Of a stretch of DNA of 64,000 bases, positions 16,436-26,056 are shown piece after piece. Source of the stretch: Paracoccaceae bacterium (GTDB lineage Bacteria; Pseudomonadota; Alphaproteobacteria; Rhodobacterales; Rhodobacteraceae). Position 1 is the first letter of the stretch. Each line of letters starts with the position of its first letter. Both the position numbers and the translations under genes were made by a program. Where the stretch lies: positions 118,813 through 182,812 of the forward strand of contig JANQRL010000033.1 in the NCBI GenBank assembly GCA_028284605.1, given 5' to 3'. The notes beneath the pieces are model-generated. The model ran no database searches. It was given only the letters and a program-made list of their open reading frames with translations, and was not told the origin of the DNA.

Positions 16436-18187
16436 TTAGTCAGCCATGCTCTGCTCCTGCGACCCCTGACCTCTGCCTGCCCTGAGGTGTTCATAGAACG
16501 ACTTGCCCGGCGCGGCCTCCAGCAATTGCTGCGTGAAGGGGTGCTGGGGGTTCGTCAGGATGTCACGACGATCGCCGGTCTCCACGATACGGCCATCCTT
16601 CATCACCGACACCCGCTCGGCGACGTAGTTGACCACACCCAGGTCGTGGGAAATGAAGACATAAGTCAGATCGAGAAGGCGGCGAATATCGTTGAGCTGA
16701 TTGAGGATGGACGCCTGCACCGACACATCCAGGGCGGAAACGGGTTCATCGAGGATCAGGAATTCAGGCCGCGTCACAAGGGCCCGTGCAATGCCGATCC
16801 GCTGTCTTTGCCCGCCGGAAAACTGAAACGGCCATTTGTCCCGCGCTTCGGGATCGACATGGGCGTAGTTCATCGCTTCGAGAACCCGGGAATTGATCTC
16901 CTCCTGCCCGTAGCCGAGATTGCGGAGCGGTTCCGCGATAAGGTCGAAGACGCGCATGCGGGGGTGGAGCGAGGAATAGGGGTCCTGAAAGACCATCTGG
17001 ACCTGCTCGCGGAAGTGAGGCGGCAGGCTGCGGCGGTCCGCGCCGACAATGTCGCCCTTGTAGCGGATTGCACCGTCACTAACCGGCAGGACGCCCGCGA
17101 TGCATTTCAGGAGCGTGGATTTCCCGCAGCCGCTTTCGCCGACGATGGCATGGCATTCCCCCGGATGGACGTCGAAGGACACGTCGCGCACCGCAAAGCT
17201 CGGATGGTCGAGATTGTCCTCTTGCCCGCGCGGCAGATTGCCGTAGTGCTTTGAAACCCGGTGCAGGCTGAGAAGCGGTGCCGAGGCTGGCCAGCCCTCT
17301 TGCGAGCGGCGTTTCAGCGGCTCCACCGAAGCAGCCCGGCTCTCAATCGTGTCGCTCGTGGCGCTTTGCGCCTTCCCCTCGAGGCGCTTCTGATCGGGGT
17401 CGAGCGACGGCACCGCCGCGATCAGCCGCTGGGTATAGGGCATCTCCGGTGCGGAGATGACCCTGTCGACCGGCCCGCTCTCCACGACATTGCCTTTCAG
17501 GAAGATGTGAACGTCGGTTGCGATATCGTGGACGATGGCGATGTCATGGGAAATGAGCATCAGGCTCATGTCGTAGCGGCCGATGAGGTCCTCCAGCGTC
17601 TCCATCAGGTGGCGCTGCACGGTGACATCGAGCGCCGTGGTGGGTTCGTCGGCGATCAGAAGCTTGGGCCGATTGGCAATCGCGATCGCGATGCAGATCC
17701 GCTGACGTAACCCGCCTGAGAGCTCATGGGGAAAGGCGCGAATGCGCCGATGCGGCTCGGGCACCGCCACGTCTTCAAGAAGTGAGATGACACGCTCCCG
17801 CATCGCCGCCTTCGAAATCCCTCGGTTGTGTACCCGGATGGCCTCGGCAATCTGATCGCCGACGCGGTGCAGCGGGTGGAGCGTTGTCATCGGGTCCTGG
17901 AAAACGAAACCGATCTGCCGACCACGGATGGACCGCATTTGCGATTCCGATGCGCCCAGTATGCTCGACCCGTCGAACAGGATGTCGCCGCGAAACCAGG
18001 CCTGTTTCGGCAGAAGGCCGAGCGAGGCAAGGGCCGTCACGCTCTTACCAGACCCCGACTCCCCGATGATCCCAACGCATTGACCGGAACCGATATCGAG
18101 CGACACATCGTCGATCGCCCGAATGTCACGGTCGTTGCGGTTGAAACCGACGGTGAGGTTTCGGATGGACAGCAGAGGGTCTGTCAT
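16436..18187 (-). CDS. Fused dipeptide-type ABC ATPase (DppD-DppF)
   Basis: 583 aa with two complete ATPase domains in one chain. The first has Walker A GESGSGKS, signature LSGGLRQR and Walker B LLIADEP; the second has Walker A GESGCGKS, signature FSGGQRQR and Walker B LILDEP. Each ends with the oligopeptide-type C-terminal segment (PYTQRLIAAVP, HPFTQQLLEAAP). It would power the importer formed by the next genes. ATG 18187 follows GGGGAGGGGTGAGC; the frame runs on to 18298 without homology. Fused DppDF proteins are common in alphaproteobacteria. Confidence 0.92.
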   Translation of the reverse strand: MTDPLLSIRNLTVGFNRNDRDIRAIDDVSLDIGSGQCVGIIGESGSGKSVTALASLGLLPKQAWFRGDILFDGSSILGASESQMRSIRGRQIGFVFQDPMTTLHPLHRVGDQIAEAIRVHNRGISKAAMRERVISLLEDVAVPEPHRRIRAFPHELSGGLRQRICIAIAIANRPKLLIADEPTTALDVTVQRHLMETLEDLIGRYDMSLMLISHDIAIVHDIATDVHIFLKGNVVESGPVDRVISAPEMPYTQRLIAAVPSLDPDQKRLEGKAQSATSDTIESRAASVEPLKRRSQEGWPASAPLLSLHRVSKHYGNLPRGQEDNLDHPSFAVRDVSFDVHPGECHAIVGESGCGKSTLLKCIAGVLPVSDGAIRYKGDIVGADRRSLPPHFREQVQMVFQDPYSSLHPRMRVFDLIAEPLRNLGYGQEEINSRVLEAMNYAHVDPEARDKWPFQFSGGQRQRIGIARALVTRPEFLILDEPVSALDVSVQASILNQLNDIRRLLDLTYVFISHDLGVVNYVAERVSVMKDGRIVETGDRRDILTNPQHPFTQQLLEAAPGKSFYEHLRAGRGQGSQEQSMAD

Positions 18188-18189
18188 GC

Positions 18190-19074
18190 TCACCCCTCCC
18201 CACGCCGCGGGTCGAGCGCCTTCTGAAATGCGTCGCCAAGGAAATTGAACGCAAGCGCCAGCGTCACGATGGCCAGGCCGGGCCCCGTTGCGATCCACCA
18301 GTTGAAGTAGCGGCCCGCTCCCTCATAGATCATCTGGCCCCATTCCGGAGTGGGCGGGGTCGACCCCAAGCCGATGAAGCTGAGCCCGGCGATGGCGATG
18401 ATGACGATACCGATATCGACGGTCGCATTGACCAAGACCGGCGCCCAACACAGCGGCTGGATGTGCCGGAGCATGATGCGTCGGTCGGAGGCTGAGTTCA
18501 CCCGGGCGGCCATCACGTGATCGCGCTCTTTGACCGAAAGGACCTCGGCCCTCAGGAGGCGTGCCGTGATCGGCCACCAGACGGCGACAAGCGCGATGGC
18601 TGAATTCACGATCCCGGGCCCCAGGACCGCCACGACGCACATCGCGAGGATGAGCGGCGGGAAGGCGGCGGTGATGTCGGTCAGCCGCATCAGGATGTAA
18701 TCGATCCAGCCGCCGTAGTAGCCCGCAAGCATGCCGATCACCGACCCGATCAGGACCGTGAAGAACATCACGATGAGCGCAAGCGGTAGAGAATAGCGCA
18801 CGCCGTACATCGTCCGCGTGAAGATATCGCGCCCCAATGTGTCCGTTCCAAACCAGTGCTGCGCGTTTGGGGGCTGCAGCCGGTCCCCGGCGGGCGCGAG
18901 AGGGTCGTAGGGTGCCCATAGATCGATCGTCAGCCCAATGAAGGTCCAAACAGCTATGATCGCGATGGCCGTCAACGCCAGGGGACTGCTGCGAAGGGAA
19001 GCCCAGATGCGGTTAGGCGCGACTGCGGACGGTGGCTGATCTAGCTCATCGGTCTTGAGGTCAAGCATGGTCAT
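18190..19074 (-). CDS. ABC transporter permease, DppC type
   Basis: 294 aa. An N-terminal cytoplasmic stretch and first membrane helix (LALTAIAIIAVWTFIGLTI) are followed by the HWFGTDTLGRDIFTRTMYG motif diagnostic of DppC/OppC permeases, five further hydrophobic segments and an EAA-like loop (HVMAARVNSASDRRIMLRHI). The start ATG 19074 overlaps the DppB stop. It forms the channel with DppB. Confidence 0.92.
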   Translation of the reverse strand: MTMLDLKTDELDQPPSAVAPNRIWASLRSSPLALTAIAIIAVWTFIGLTIDLWAPYDPLAPAGDRLQPPNAQHWFGTDTLGRDIFTRTMYGVRYSLPLALIVMFFTVLIGSVIGMLAGYYGGWIDYILMRLTDITAAFPPLILAMCVVAVLGPGIVNSAIALVAVWWPITARLLRAEVLSVKERDHVMAARVNSASDRRIMLRHIQPLCWAPVLVNATVDIGIVIIAIAGLSFIGLGSTPPTPEWGQMIYEGAGRYFNWWIATGPGLAIVTLALAFNFLGDAFQKALDPRRGEG

Positions 19075-20081
19075 TGGCGGATCCTCGGATCGGCGACCGT
19101 GTAGAGGATATCGGCGATCAGATTGACGAGGATGAACGTGACGCCGCTCACGAGCGTGACCCCGAGAATGGCCGGGTAGTCGAGCGCGCGGGCCGATTCG
19201 ATGGCGTAGTCGCCAAGGCCCGGCCAGGCAAAGATCGCCTCGACAAGCACCGCGCCGGTGAGGAGATAGCCAAAGACATGGGCCAGAATCGTGATCGTGG
19301 AGAGCAACGAGGCGCGAAGGGCATGGCGCAGCGTGATTGCCCAACTTCCCACGCCTTTGGCGCGGGCGAGCGTTATGAAATCGCTCTCCATCGCGTCGAG
19401 CATGCTCGCCCGCACCAGACGGGTGATCGTTCCGAGGATCGACCAGGCGAGAACGATTGAGGGCAGCATTATTTGCCGCAATGCCGATTGAAAAGCATCC
19501 CAGCGCCCCTGCACGAGCGCGTCGATCAGAAAGAAACCCGTTCCATCCTCAAGCGGAGCGATCCGCTGGCTGATCCGTCCGGGCCCTGGGAACCAATCGA
19601 GTACGACCGAGCCGAGATAGAGCAGGATGATCGCCAGCCAGAAGACCGGCACCGATGAGCCGACCAGGGATACCGCGCGGATCGTGACGTCCAGAACGGA
19701 GCCCTCGAACCGCGCCGCAAGGCAGCCCAGCGTCACCCCGAGAACCCCAGCGATGGTCAACGAAAAGATGATCAGTTCGAGAGTCGCCGGGGTCTTTGCC
19801 AGCAGGTCCGAGAGGATCGGCTGGCGGGTTCGGAAGGACGTGCCAAGATCGCCCTGCACCGTATTCCAGAGGTAGTTGAAATACTGCACGATCAGCGGCT
19901 CATCGAGCCCGTATTTCTCCCTCACCAGGGCCACGTAATCCTCGTTCATCAACTCGCGGATCGAGAGGATGCCATAGATCGGATCCGACGCGATGCCGCG
20001 AGTCAGGATGAACGTGATGGTCAGAAGGCCCAGAATGATGAGCGGAATGCCGGTGAGCCGGTAGGCGATCGTTCTGAGCAT
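19071..20081 (-). CDS. ABC transporter permease, DppB type
   Basis: 336 aa with the DppB/OppB layout: first helix GIPLIILGLLTITFILTR, DLGTSFRTRQPILSDL, and the EAA loop ITLARAKGVGSWAITLRHAL. It starts 12 bases after the binding-protein stop and overlaps the DppC start. It is an inner-membrane component of the peptide/organic-compound importer. Confidence 0.92.
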   Translation of the reverse strand: MLRTIAYRLTGIPLIILGLLTITFILTRGIASDPIYGILSIRELMNEDYVALVREKYGLDEPLIVQYFNYLWNTVQGDLGTSFRTRQPILSDLLAKTPATLELIIFSLTIAGVLGVTLGCLAARFEGSVLDVTIRAVSLVGSSVPVFWLAIILLYLGSVVLDWFPGPGRISQRIAPLEDGTGFFLIDALVQGRWDAFQSALRQIMLPSIVLAWSILGTITRLVRASMLDAMESDFITLARAKGVGSWAITLRHALRASLLSTITILAHVFGYLLTGAVLVEAIFAWPGLGDYAIESARALDYPAILGVTLVSGVTFILVNLIADILYTVADPRIRQ

Positions 20082-20093
20082 CTCCCGGAACCT

Positions 20094-21689
20094 CTAGTTC
20101 AGGCTGATGGACGAGAACCGGCAGTTGTAGATGTATTGGCAACTGAACCCCTCGACCCGCGAGCTGGTCGCCCGGATGACGTCGGGATTGATGAGCGGGA
20201 CGATGATGTTCTTGTCGATCGTCAGTTCCGAAATCTGGGTCATCAGGTTCAGGAACTCCGCCTCATCGGCGGCAAGCGCGGCCGTCAGAAGCTCTGGCGT
20301 CTCGGGCACGAATGCTTCTTCTGCCTGGGTGAGCGCTGCGGTTTCGGCCACCCAGGTGCCCTCGTAGAGCCCCATGGCAGTCACGTAGGGAACGACCCCG
20401 GCATAGTCCGGCCCCCATCCGAAGATCGAGATCGGGGCCGTGCCTTCCGCCCGCATCTCTTCCATGATCGGTTCGCTGACGGGGTTGAGCGTCAGGCGGA
20501 TGTCGGCCTCAGCAAGGTTCTGCTGCACCTTCTGGAGCAGCAGATTCTGATTGATGCCGAACGCCACCTCTTCGATGAAGGTCGCCGTGAGATCGACGCC
20601 GCCGTCGAAGCCCGCATCTGCCAGAAGGCTGCGCGCTTTCTCGACATCCCGCACTGGGGTCTCCAGTCCGGAGCCGCCGGGGTAGTCGAGCGGGATCAGT
20701 GACGGCTGGATGCGGCCGGCGCCATCGGCGAGGTCATCGATGATCGCCTGGAAATCGATGGCAGAGACCAGCGCTTCGCGCACCTCGGGTTTCAGCTGCC
20801 CGCCTGCATCGGGGGCGCCGGGGGCGAGCACCATGTAGATCGTGTCCGCGCCCTGCGACTTCGTCACGACGACGTCGGGGTTGGAAATGGAGTCGGCCGA
20901 AGCGGCATCGAGGCTGAGCGCGATGTCGGCATCGCCGGTTTCCAGCATGAGCGCCTGGGCGGTGGGGCTCTGCACGTTCTGCATCACCATGCGGTCGAAC
21001 TCGGGCGCATCCCCCCAGTAATTCTCGTTCCGGGCGAGGATGAGCGCATTGTTAGGGTCGAACGATTCCAGTTCAAAGGGCCCGCTGCCCGCGGAATTGT
21101 TGACCAGCCAGCCTTCGGCCTGATCTGTCGAGGCGTCGGTGGTGCCGCCGTTTTCGATGACCACGTCACTATTGAGAATGCCGCTGATCGACGAGGCGAG
21201 AAGCGCCGGAAACTCGATATTGCCCTCGCTCAGAACGATCTCGATGGTCTTGGCGTCGGGCGCGTTCATCTCGGCGATCCCCTCGTAGAGAAAGCCCGCG
21301 GCACCGATGTTGCGGGCCCGGTTGAGAGAGAACACCACGTCCTTTGCTTCCACCGGCGAACCGTCTGAAAACACGGCATCTTCCCGAAGCTGGAAGGTGA
21401 AGCGCGTGTTGCTATCGGCGACCTCCCAGCTCTCTGCGAGAAGCGGCATGAGCGTCGTGCCATCGGTGTCGTAGGTGGTCAGCGTGTCGTACATCGTGCT
21501 GAGCACCATGAGGCTCGTGATGCTCCATTCGCGAGACGGATCGGTGCTCTCGATATCCATGGCATTGGCCACCACTACGGTCTCCGCCGAGAGGGGCGCT
21601 GCCGCCCCCATAAGTGCCACCGCGGAGGCGGCCCCGAGGAACGGAGCACGCAGTGCGTCGAGCGCGCGAAAAGTCTGGGCAGTCTTCAT
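20094..21689 (-). CDS. ABC substrate-binding protein, family 5
   Basis: 531-aa periplasmic binding protein of the oligopeptide/nickel type (SBP_bac_5). The signal peptide is about residues 1-35 (hydrophobic AASAVALMGAAAPLSA, likely cut before ETVVV). Family blocks are WSITSLMVLSTMYDTL, DAVFSDGSPVEAKDVVFSLNRA and a late DPAxxP-like stretch. This family carries peptides, opines, glycosides, amines and other solutes, so the ligand is not predictable. It is the first gene of the six-gene operon binding protein-DppB-DppC-DppDF-SDR4-TIM barrel and is preceded by a promoter with the cluster palindrome. Confidence 0.9.
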   Translation of the reverse strand: MKTAQTFRALDALRAPFLGAASAVALMGAAAPLSAETVVVANAMDIESTDPSREWSITSLMVLSTMYDTLTTYDTDGTTLMPLLAESWEVADSNTRFTFQLREDAVFSDGSPVEAKDVVFSLNRARNIGAAGFLYEGIAEMNAPDAKTIEIVLSEGNIEFPALLASSISGILNSDVVIENGGTTDASTDQAEGWLVNNSAGSGPFELESFDPNNALILARNENYWGDAPEFDRMVMQNVQSPTAQALMLETGDADIALSLDAASADSISNPDVVVTKSQGADTIYMVLAPGAPDAGGQLKPEVREALVSAIDFQAIIDDLADGAGRIQPSLIPLDYPGGSGLETPVRDVEKARSLLADAGFDGGVDLTATFIEEVAFGINQNLLLQKVQQNLAEADIRLTLNPVSEPIMEEMRAEGTAPISIFGWGPDYAGVVPYVTAMGLYEGTWVAETAALTQAEEAFVPETPELLTAALAADEAEFLNLMTQISELTIDKNIIVPLINPDVIRATSSRVEGFSCQYIYNCRFSSISLN

Positions 21690-21735
21690 GGGTCTCTTCC
21701 CCCTTGGAATTCTTCCACCTTATCCTATCCCAATA

Positions 21736-21764
21736 ACCGTATCATCATACTCTTAATTCGTCAA
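21736..21764 (-). promoter_or_regulatory. Transporter operon promoter with operator-like site E
   Basis: On the minus strand TTGACG (21764-21759) and TACGGT (21741-21736) are separated by 17 bases. CGTATCATCATACT (21738-21751) lies in the spacer and -10 and matches the cluster palindrome, with a perfect right half. Confidence 0.55.
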
Positions 21765-21847
21765 CGAAGTGACACAGGGAGCGGAAGCCGCCTTTTTCAC
21801 AGTGCTTGCCTAAGAAATGTGCGATCTGATCCAGTATCCACGTATCC

Positions 21848-22732
21848 TTAGCCGGGCGATGGCAGGTCCCAGAGGTCGCGCGCCTCCTGCGGCGTCGCAG
21901 GTCGCTGTCCGATGAGTGTGAGTAGGTCCACGGCCTTGGTCACCAATTCGGCGTTCGAGCGGGCCAACTGCCCCGGCGCGGCGTAGAGATTGTCCTCGAG
22001 ACCGATGCGGATATGGCCGCCCATGAAAGCGGTTTGCGCCGCAATGGGAAACTCCGCCCGGCCAACACCGAAGGCCGACCAAGGCGACTCCGGCGGCAAA
22101 GCCGCCCGAAGCGCTGTAAGTGCCTCGGGCGTGGCAGGTGCACCCCAGGGTATCCCCAGGCAGAGCTGGAACAGCGGTCGCTGGGGCAGCAATCCCTTTG
22201 CAATGAAGTCGCGGGCGAGCCGCACATGGCCAAGCTCAAACACCTCGATCTCGGGCGTGACACCCGCCGCCATGATCCCGTCCGCCATCTCGCGCAGGTC
22301 GGGCGGTGTGTTCAGAAAGGCAAAGTCACCAAAGTTCAGTGAGCCGAAATCGAGGCTGCAGATCTCCGGGCGCAGCTCAAGCACATGGGCAATTCGCCGC
22401 GCCGGGGTCTGCAGCGTGGTGGATGGCCCGCCCCGTGTCGGGTCTTCGCGGTCGGGCACGAAGCGCGCGCCCATCCCGGTCGTGAGGTTGAGCACGACAT
22501 CGACCCCGGATGCCCGAATCAGATGAGTTGTTTCCCGGTAGAGCGCCAGATCGGTGCTGCCCGCCTTGGTCTGTGGATCGCGGACATGGACATGAACCGC
22601 CGCTGCCCCGGCCTTTGCGCTCGCGATAGCGTCGGCCGCAATCTCCTGCGGTGTGACTGGGACGTAGGGTGACTTATCCGGTCCGGAACCCGACCCAGTC
22701 AGCGCCGCGGTGATGATCACTGGCTGAGACAT
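21848..22732 (-). CDS. Beta-keto acid cleavage enzyme (BKACE, DUF849)
   Basis: 294 aa. The zinc-binding HVHVRDP motif (His47, His49) and the late Glu227 in FGVGRAEFP match the metal ligands of BKACE enzymes such as 3-keto-5-aminohexanoate cleavage enzyme. These condense a beta-keto acid with acetyl-CoA to give acetoacetate and a shorter CoA ester. ATG 22732 follows AGGAGAAACCATTC. It is a single leftward gene, divergent from the flavin protein/reductase pair, with a shared operator-like site between. A beta-keto acid intermediate in the pathway is therefore likely. Confidence 0.88.
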   Translation of the reverse strand: MSQPVIITAALTGSGSGPDKSPYVPVTPQEIAADAIASAKAGAAAVHVHVRDPQTKAGSTDLALYRETTHLIRASGVDVVLNLTTGMGARFVPDREDPTRGGPSTTLQTPARRIAHVLELRPEICSLDFGSLNFGDFAFLNTPPDLREMADGIMAAGVTPEIEVFELGHVRLARDFIAKGLLPQRPLFQLCLGIPWGAPATPEALTALRAALPPESPWSAFGVGRAEFPIAAQTAFMGGHIRIGLEDNLYAAPGQLARSNAELVTKAVDLLTLIGQRPATPQEARDLWDLPSPG

Positions 22733-22878
22733 GAATGGTTTCTCCTGGCAGTTCGGTGGATCGCGTTGCCGCGTCTCCGTCGCCGCTCGATGGGCTCCAA
22801 GGCGAGGCCGGGGACGCAGCAATCTGGGCGCGGAGGCGGTCGGCCCTCCCAACCTGCCAGCAACGCCACCCCCAAATC

Positions 22879-22902
22879 AATAGAAACATACTTTTATTGA
22901 CG
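22879..22902. promoter_or_regulatory. Divergent regulatory region with operator-like site D
   Basis: AATAGAAACATACT (22879-22892) keeps a perfect right half of the cluster palindrome. TTGACG at 22897-22902 could be a rightward -35 for the flavin-protein operon, though I see no good -10. On the minus strand TATTGA is a possible -10 for the BKACE gene. Confidence 0.4.
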
Positions 22903-22948
22903 GGACCGCTCTGGTAGTCCGTCTGTGTTCACAATGCGAGGTAGGAGT

Positions 22949-23515
22949 ATGGGTGTCTCATTCGCCAGCCTGTCGGACAGGCAGAAGGACTTCATCGCGG
23001 CGCAGGATCTCTTTTTTGTGGCGACGGCGCCCACGGCAATCGACGAACGGGTCAACCTGTCGCCGAAGGGCTACAACAAGCTTCAGGTCTTCGATCCCAA
23101 CACGGTCGGTTATCTCGATCTCACAGGCAGCGGCAATGAAACCGCAGCCCATCTGCGCGACAACGGCCGCATGACGATCATGCTCTTTGCGATGTCGGGC
23201 GAGCCGTTGATCCTGCGGCTCTATGGCTACGGGCGCACGATCCGCCCCGACCATGAAGATTGGGACGCACTCTACCCATCATTTGAGCCCATGCCGGGGG
23301 AGCGCCAGATCATCATCTTGGATGTCGATGAGGTCCGGGAATCCTGCGGCTTCATGGTGCCGCACTACAAGAAGGTCAAGGAGCGAGACGAGCTACTGAC
23401 CTTCGCACGCTCGCTCGGCCCTGAAGGATTGGCGCAATTCCAGGTCGATGAGAACCTCACGAGCATTGATGGGTTGCCGACGGGACTCCGCGAGCCAGAA
23501 AGCACGTTCGAGTGA
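22949..23515 (+). CDS. Pyridoxamine phosphate oxidase-like flavin protein
   Basis: 188 aa, split-barrel flavin-binding family related to pyridoxamine 5'-phosphate oxidases (FFVATAPTAIDERVNLSPKG, YLDLTGSGNETAAHL, RMTIMLFAM). Related proteins bind FMN or F420 and act as small flavin reductases or sensors. Of the possible starts (GTG 22925, ATG 22934, ATG 22949) I take 22949, preceded by GAGGTAGGAGT at workable spacing. Its stop overlaps the reductase GTG start, so the two are translationally coupled and probably work together. Confidence 0.78.
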   Translation: MGVSFASLSDRQKDFIAAQDLFFVATAPTAIDERVNLSPKGYNKLQVFDPNTVGYLDLTGSGNETAAHLRDNGRMTIMLFAMSGEPLILRLYGYGRTIRPDHEDWDALYPSFEPMPGERQIIILDVDEVRESCGFMVPHYKKVKERDELLTFARSLGPEGLAQFQVDENLTSIDGLPTGLREPESTFE

Positions 23516-24486
23516 CGTCAGCCACCTTTGTCAGACTGACCTACGATGATGGGAGCACCGCTCAGGCGCCAGCTCAGCCCGGAGAGTTGGCGCTCGACGC
23601 GCTGATCAGCGCCGAGGTGCCGGTCGCTTTCAATTGTCGATCGGGCATATGCCAGGCCTGCCGTGCGTTGGGGCCCGAAGGCACCGATATTCTGCTGTGC
23701 CAAACAGCCGTGCCCGAGACCGGTCTTCCCGCGAGCGTCGATTACACCCCCGATACCATCGCCACGGCGTCCGTCACGCGCCGCGCGCGGCTCGCCTCCT
23801 GGAACCCCGTGGCCGACGATGTGCTGCAGATCGACATGCAACTTGAGTTCCCCATTGCCTTTGCGCCGGGACAGTACGCGACCCTCCTTGTGCCGTCGCG
23901 CGACGGCGGGCGCCGCTTACCGCGCTACTTCTCCTGTGCGGGCGATCCTCGCGAAACGGACCGGGTGCGGTTCTTCATACGCGATTTCGAGGATGGGTAT
24001 GTTTCACAGTTCCTGCGGTCGGCGGATGCGCAGACGCCGCTCTGCAAGATCATTGGTCCTCACGGTACGTTCATATTGCGGGACACCCCGGCCCCGAAGC
24101 TCTTTGTCGCCGGCGGAACCGGGCTGTCGCCGTTTCTCTCGATGCTGCATGTGATGCGTGCCGATCCCGCATCCGCGGCGGAAACGACGCTCATCTATGG
24201 CTCCTCGAGCACCGCGTCTGTCTTTGGGCTCGATGAGATCGAGAGCGCTGCGTCCGTGGTGCCCAACTTCTCTGCGCTGCTTTGCACCGATGACGGGCTG
24301 CTCCCGGGCGGGCAGCAGGGCTCTCCCATCTCGTTCATGGATGAGGCTCTTGCGCGACTGGAGGAGAGCGGCGCGCCAGCGGAGATTTACCTCTGCGGGC
24401 CGCCGGGCCTGGTGGAGGCGGCCAAGGCCGCGGCGACTCGCAGTGCCGGTCGTCGGGTTTTTGCGGAGAGCTTTGCACACACCTAG
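23512..24486 (+). CDS. Iron-sulfur flavoprotein reductase (oxygenase reductase type)
   Basis: 324 aa. An N-terminal plant-type [2Fe-2S] domain (Cys42, Cys47, Cys50, then Cys63) is followed by a ferredoxin-NADP-reductase-like FAD domain (RYFSCAG) and an NAD domain (GGTGLSPF, then YLCGPPGLV). This is the layout of oxygenase reductases such as BenC/XylZ. Odd point: only 12 residues separate the third and fourth cluster cysteines, where about 29 is usual, so this loop is short. The GTG start overlaps the upstream stop. It may feed electrons to the P450/ferredoxin or to another oxygenase. Confidence 0.85.
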   Translation: MTSATFVRLTYDDGSTAQAPAQPGELALDALISAEVPVAFNCRSGICQACRALGPEGTDILLCQTAVPETGLPASVDYTPDTIATASVTRRARLASWNPVADDVLQIDMQLEFPIAFAPGQYATLLVPSRDGGRRLPRYFSCAGDPRETDRVRFFIRDFEDGYVSQFLRSADAQTPLCKIIGPHGTFILRDTPAPKLFVAGGTGLSPFLSMLHVMRADPASAAETTLIYGSSSTASVFGLDEIESAASVVPNFSALLCTDDGLLPGGQQGSPISFMDEALARLEESGAPAEIYLCGPPGLVEAAKAAATRSAGRRVFAESFAHT

Positions 24487-24503
24487 ACCCGACGACCGAG
24501 CCC

Positions 24504-26003
24504 TCAGCCAAGATTGACGACAACCGAGCGGGTTTCGCAGAACGCATCCAGGGTGTCTTCGCTGCATTCCCGTCCCCAGCCCGATTGGCGCGTGCCGCCG
24601 AACGGCATACCTGGCTCCGAGAAGTTGTGCAGATTGACATAGACCATTCCCGGCGTCATGCGGCGCGCCATCCGATGCGCAGTCGCCAGATCGCGGGTCC
24701 AGACGCTGCCGGAAAGCCCGAATGCGGTCTTGTTTGCCTGCGCGGCCACGGCATCGAGATCGTCGTCCTCGAAACCCTGGACACAGAGGACCGGGCCGAA
24801 GATCTCCTTGTCGACCACGTCCATCCCGGGCCTTGTCCCCGTAAGCACCGTCGGCGCGTAAAAGTATCCGTCCCGATCCGGCGCCGTCGCGCCCGTTGCA
24901 CAATCCGCACCCTGGGCCAGCCCGGCCTGAACGATCCCGTCAACTCTCTCGCGATGGGCGGCGCTGATCATCGGGCCGAGCGTCACGCCGTCGTCGAAAC
25001 CGCCGCCGAGCTTGAGGCCCTGACCGATTTCCACGATGCGCGCCACGAGAGGTTCGCGCAGCCTCTCATGGACAAAGAGCCTTGATCCCGCAGTGCAGCA
25101 CTGCCCGGCATTGAAGAAAATCGCCGAGGCGGTGCCTGCGGCCACGGCGTCGAGATCGGCGTCGGGAAATACGATCATCGGGGATTTGCCGCCCAGCTCC
25201 AGCGTGACCTTCTTGAGGTTCCCTGCGGACCCGCCAACGATGGATTTGCCGACGTCGACCGAGCCCGTGAAGGTCACCTTGTCGACACCGTCATGGGCGA
25301 CCAGGGCCGCGCCGGCCTCGCCGTGACCCAGAAGCACATTCACGACCCCCGGCGGAAAGCCGACCTCCAAAGCCAATTCGCCGAAGCGCAAGGCGGTCAG
25401 CGGCGTCTGCTCAGCCGGTTTCACGATGACGGTGCAGCCCACGGCGAGTGCCGGTCCGGCTTTTCGGGCGACCATCATAAGCGGGAAGTTCCAAGGTGTG
25501 ATCGCGGCAACGACGCCGATGGGGCGGCGCTCGGTATAGATCAGCCATTCACCCTCGGCTGACGATGGGACCGTGCGGCCTTCGACCTTGTTGGCCCAAC
25601 CGGCCATGTAGCGCAGTTCGCTCGCGGCGATGGCCACATCGATAGTGAGCGCCTCCTGATACGGTTTGCCGGTATCGAGGCTTTCCAGAATGGCGAGCTC
25701 TTCGGCATGGGACTCCAGGGCGTCCGCGAGCGCCCAGATCAGCCTGCCGCGCTCGGTTGGCTTCATCTTGGCCCAAGGCCCCATCTCGAACGCGGCGCGC
25801 GCCGCCGCCACGGCCGCCTCGACATCGGCCGCTGCGCTGTCGGCGGCCTCGGCGAGGGGTTCGCCGGTCGCTGGGTCTTCCACGCTGAAACGCTTGCCGC
25901 TTTCGGCTTGCATCCGGTCAGCGCCGATGAGGTTGCTCAGGGCCGACTTCGAGAGGTGCCCTCTGGCGTCCGCGACGCGTGTTTTGAGATCGCTTTCTGG
26001 CAT
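24504..26003 (-). CDS. Aldehyde dehydrogenase family protein (ALDH2)
   Basis: 499-aa aldehyde dehydrogenase: TPWNFP, FTGSVDVGK, LELGGKSPM with the general-base Glu, and the nucleophile Cys in FFNAGQCCTAGSR. It resembles betaine/gamma-aminobutyraldehyde-type ALDHs more than ALDH1 does. It lies 53 bases downstream of the P450 gene on the same strand, so an aldehyde arising from P450 dealkylation or hydroxylation is a reasonable substrate. It ends 17 bases from the convergent reductase gene. Confidence 0.9.
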   Translation of the reverse strand: MPESDLKTRVADARGHLSKSALSNLIGADRMQAESGKRFSVEDPATGEPLAEAADSAAADVEAAVAAARAAFEMGPWAKMKPTERGRLIWALADALESHAEELAILESLDTGKPYQEALTIDVAIAASELRYMAGWANKVEGRTVPSSAEGEWLIYTERRPIGVVAAITPWNFPLMMVARKAGPALAVGCTVIVKPAEQTPLTALRFGELALEVGFPPGVVNVLLGHGEAGAALVAHDGVDKVTFTGSVDVGKSIVGGSAGNLKKVTLELGGKSPMIVFPDADLDAVAAGTASAIFFNAGQCCTAGSRLFVHERLREPLVARIVEIGQGLKLGGGFDDGVTLGPMISAAHRERVDGIVQAGLAQGADCATGATAPDRDGYFYAPTVLTGTRPGMDVVDKEIFGPVLCVQGFEDDDLDAVAAQANKTAFGLSGSVWTRDLATAHRMARRMTPGMVYVNLHNFSEPGMPFGGTRQSGWGRECSEDTLDAFCETRSVVVNLG

Positions 26004-26056
26004 TGGTTCAGCCTTTCGCCGTCTGGGTGAATTGGGCGCCCCGCTCCGGGCCGCGT

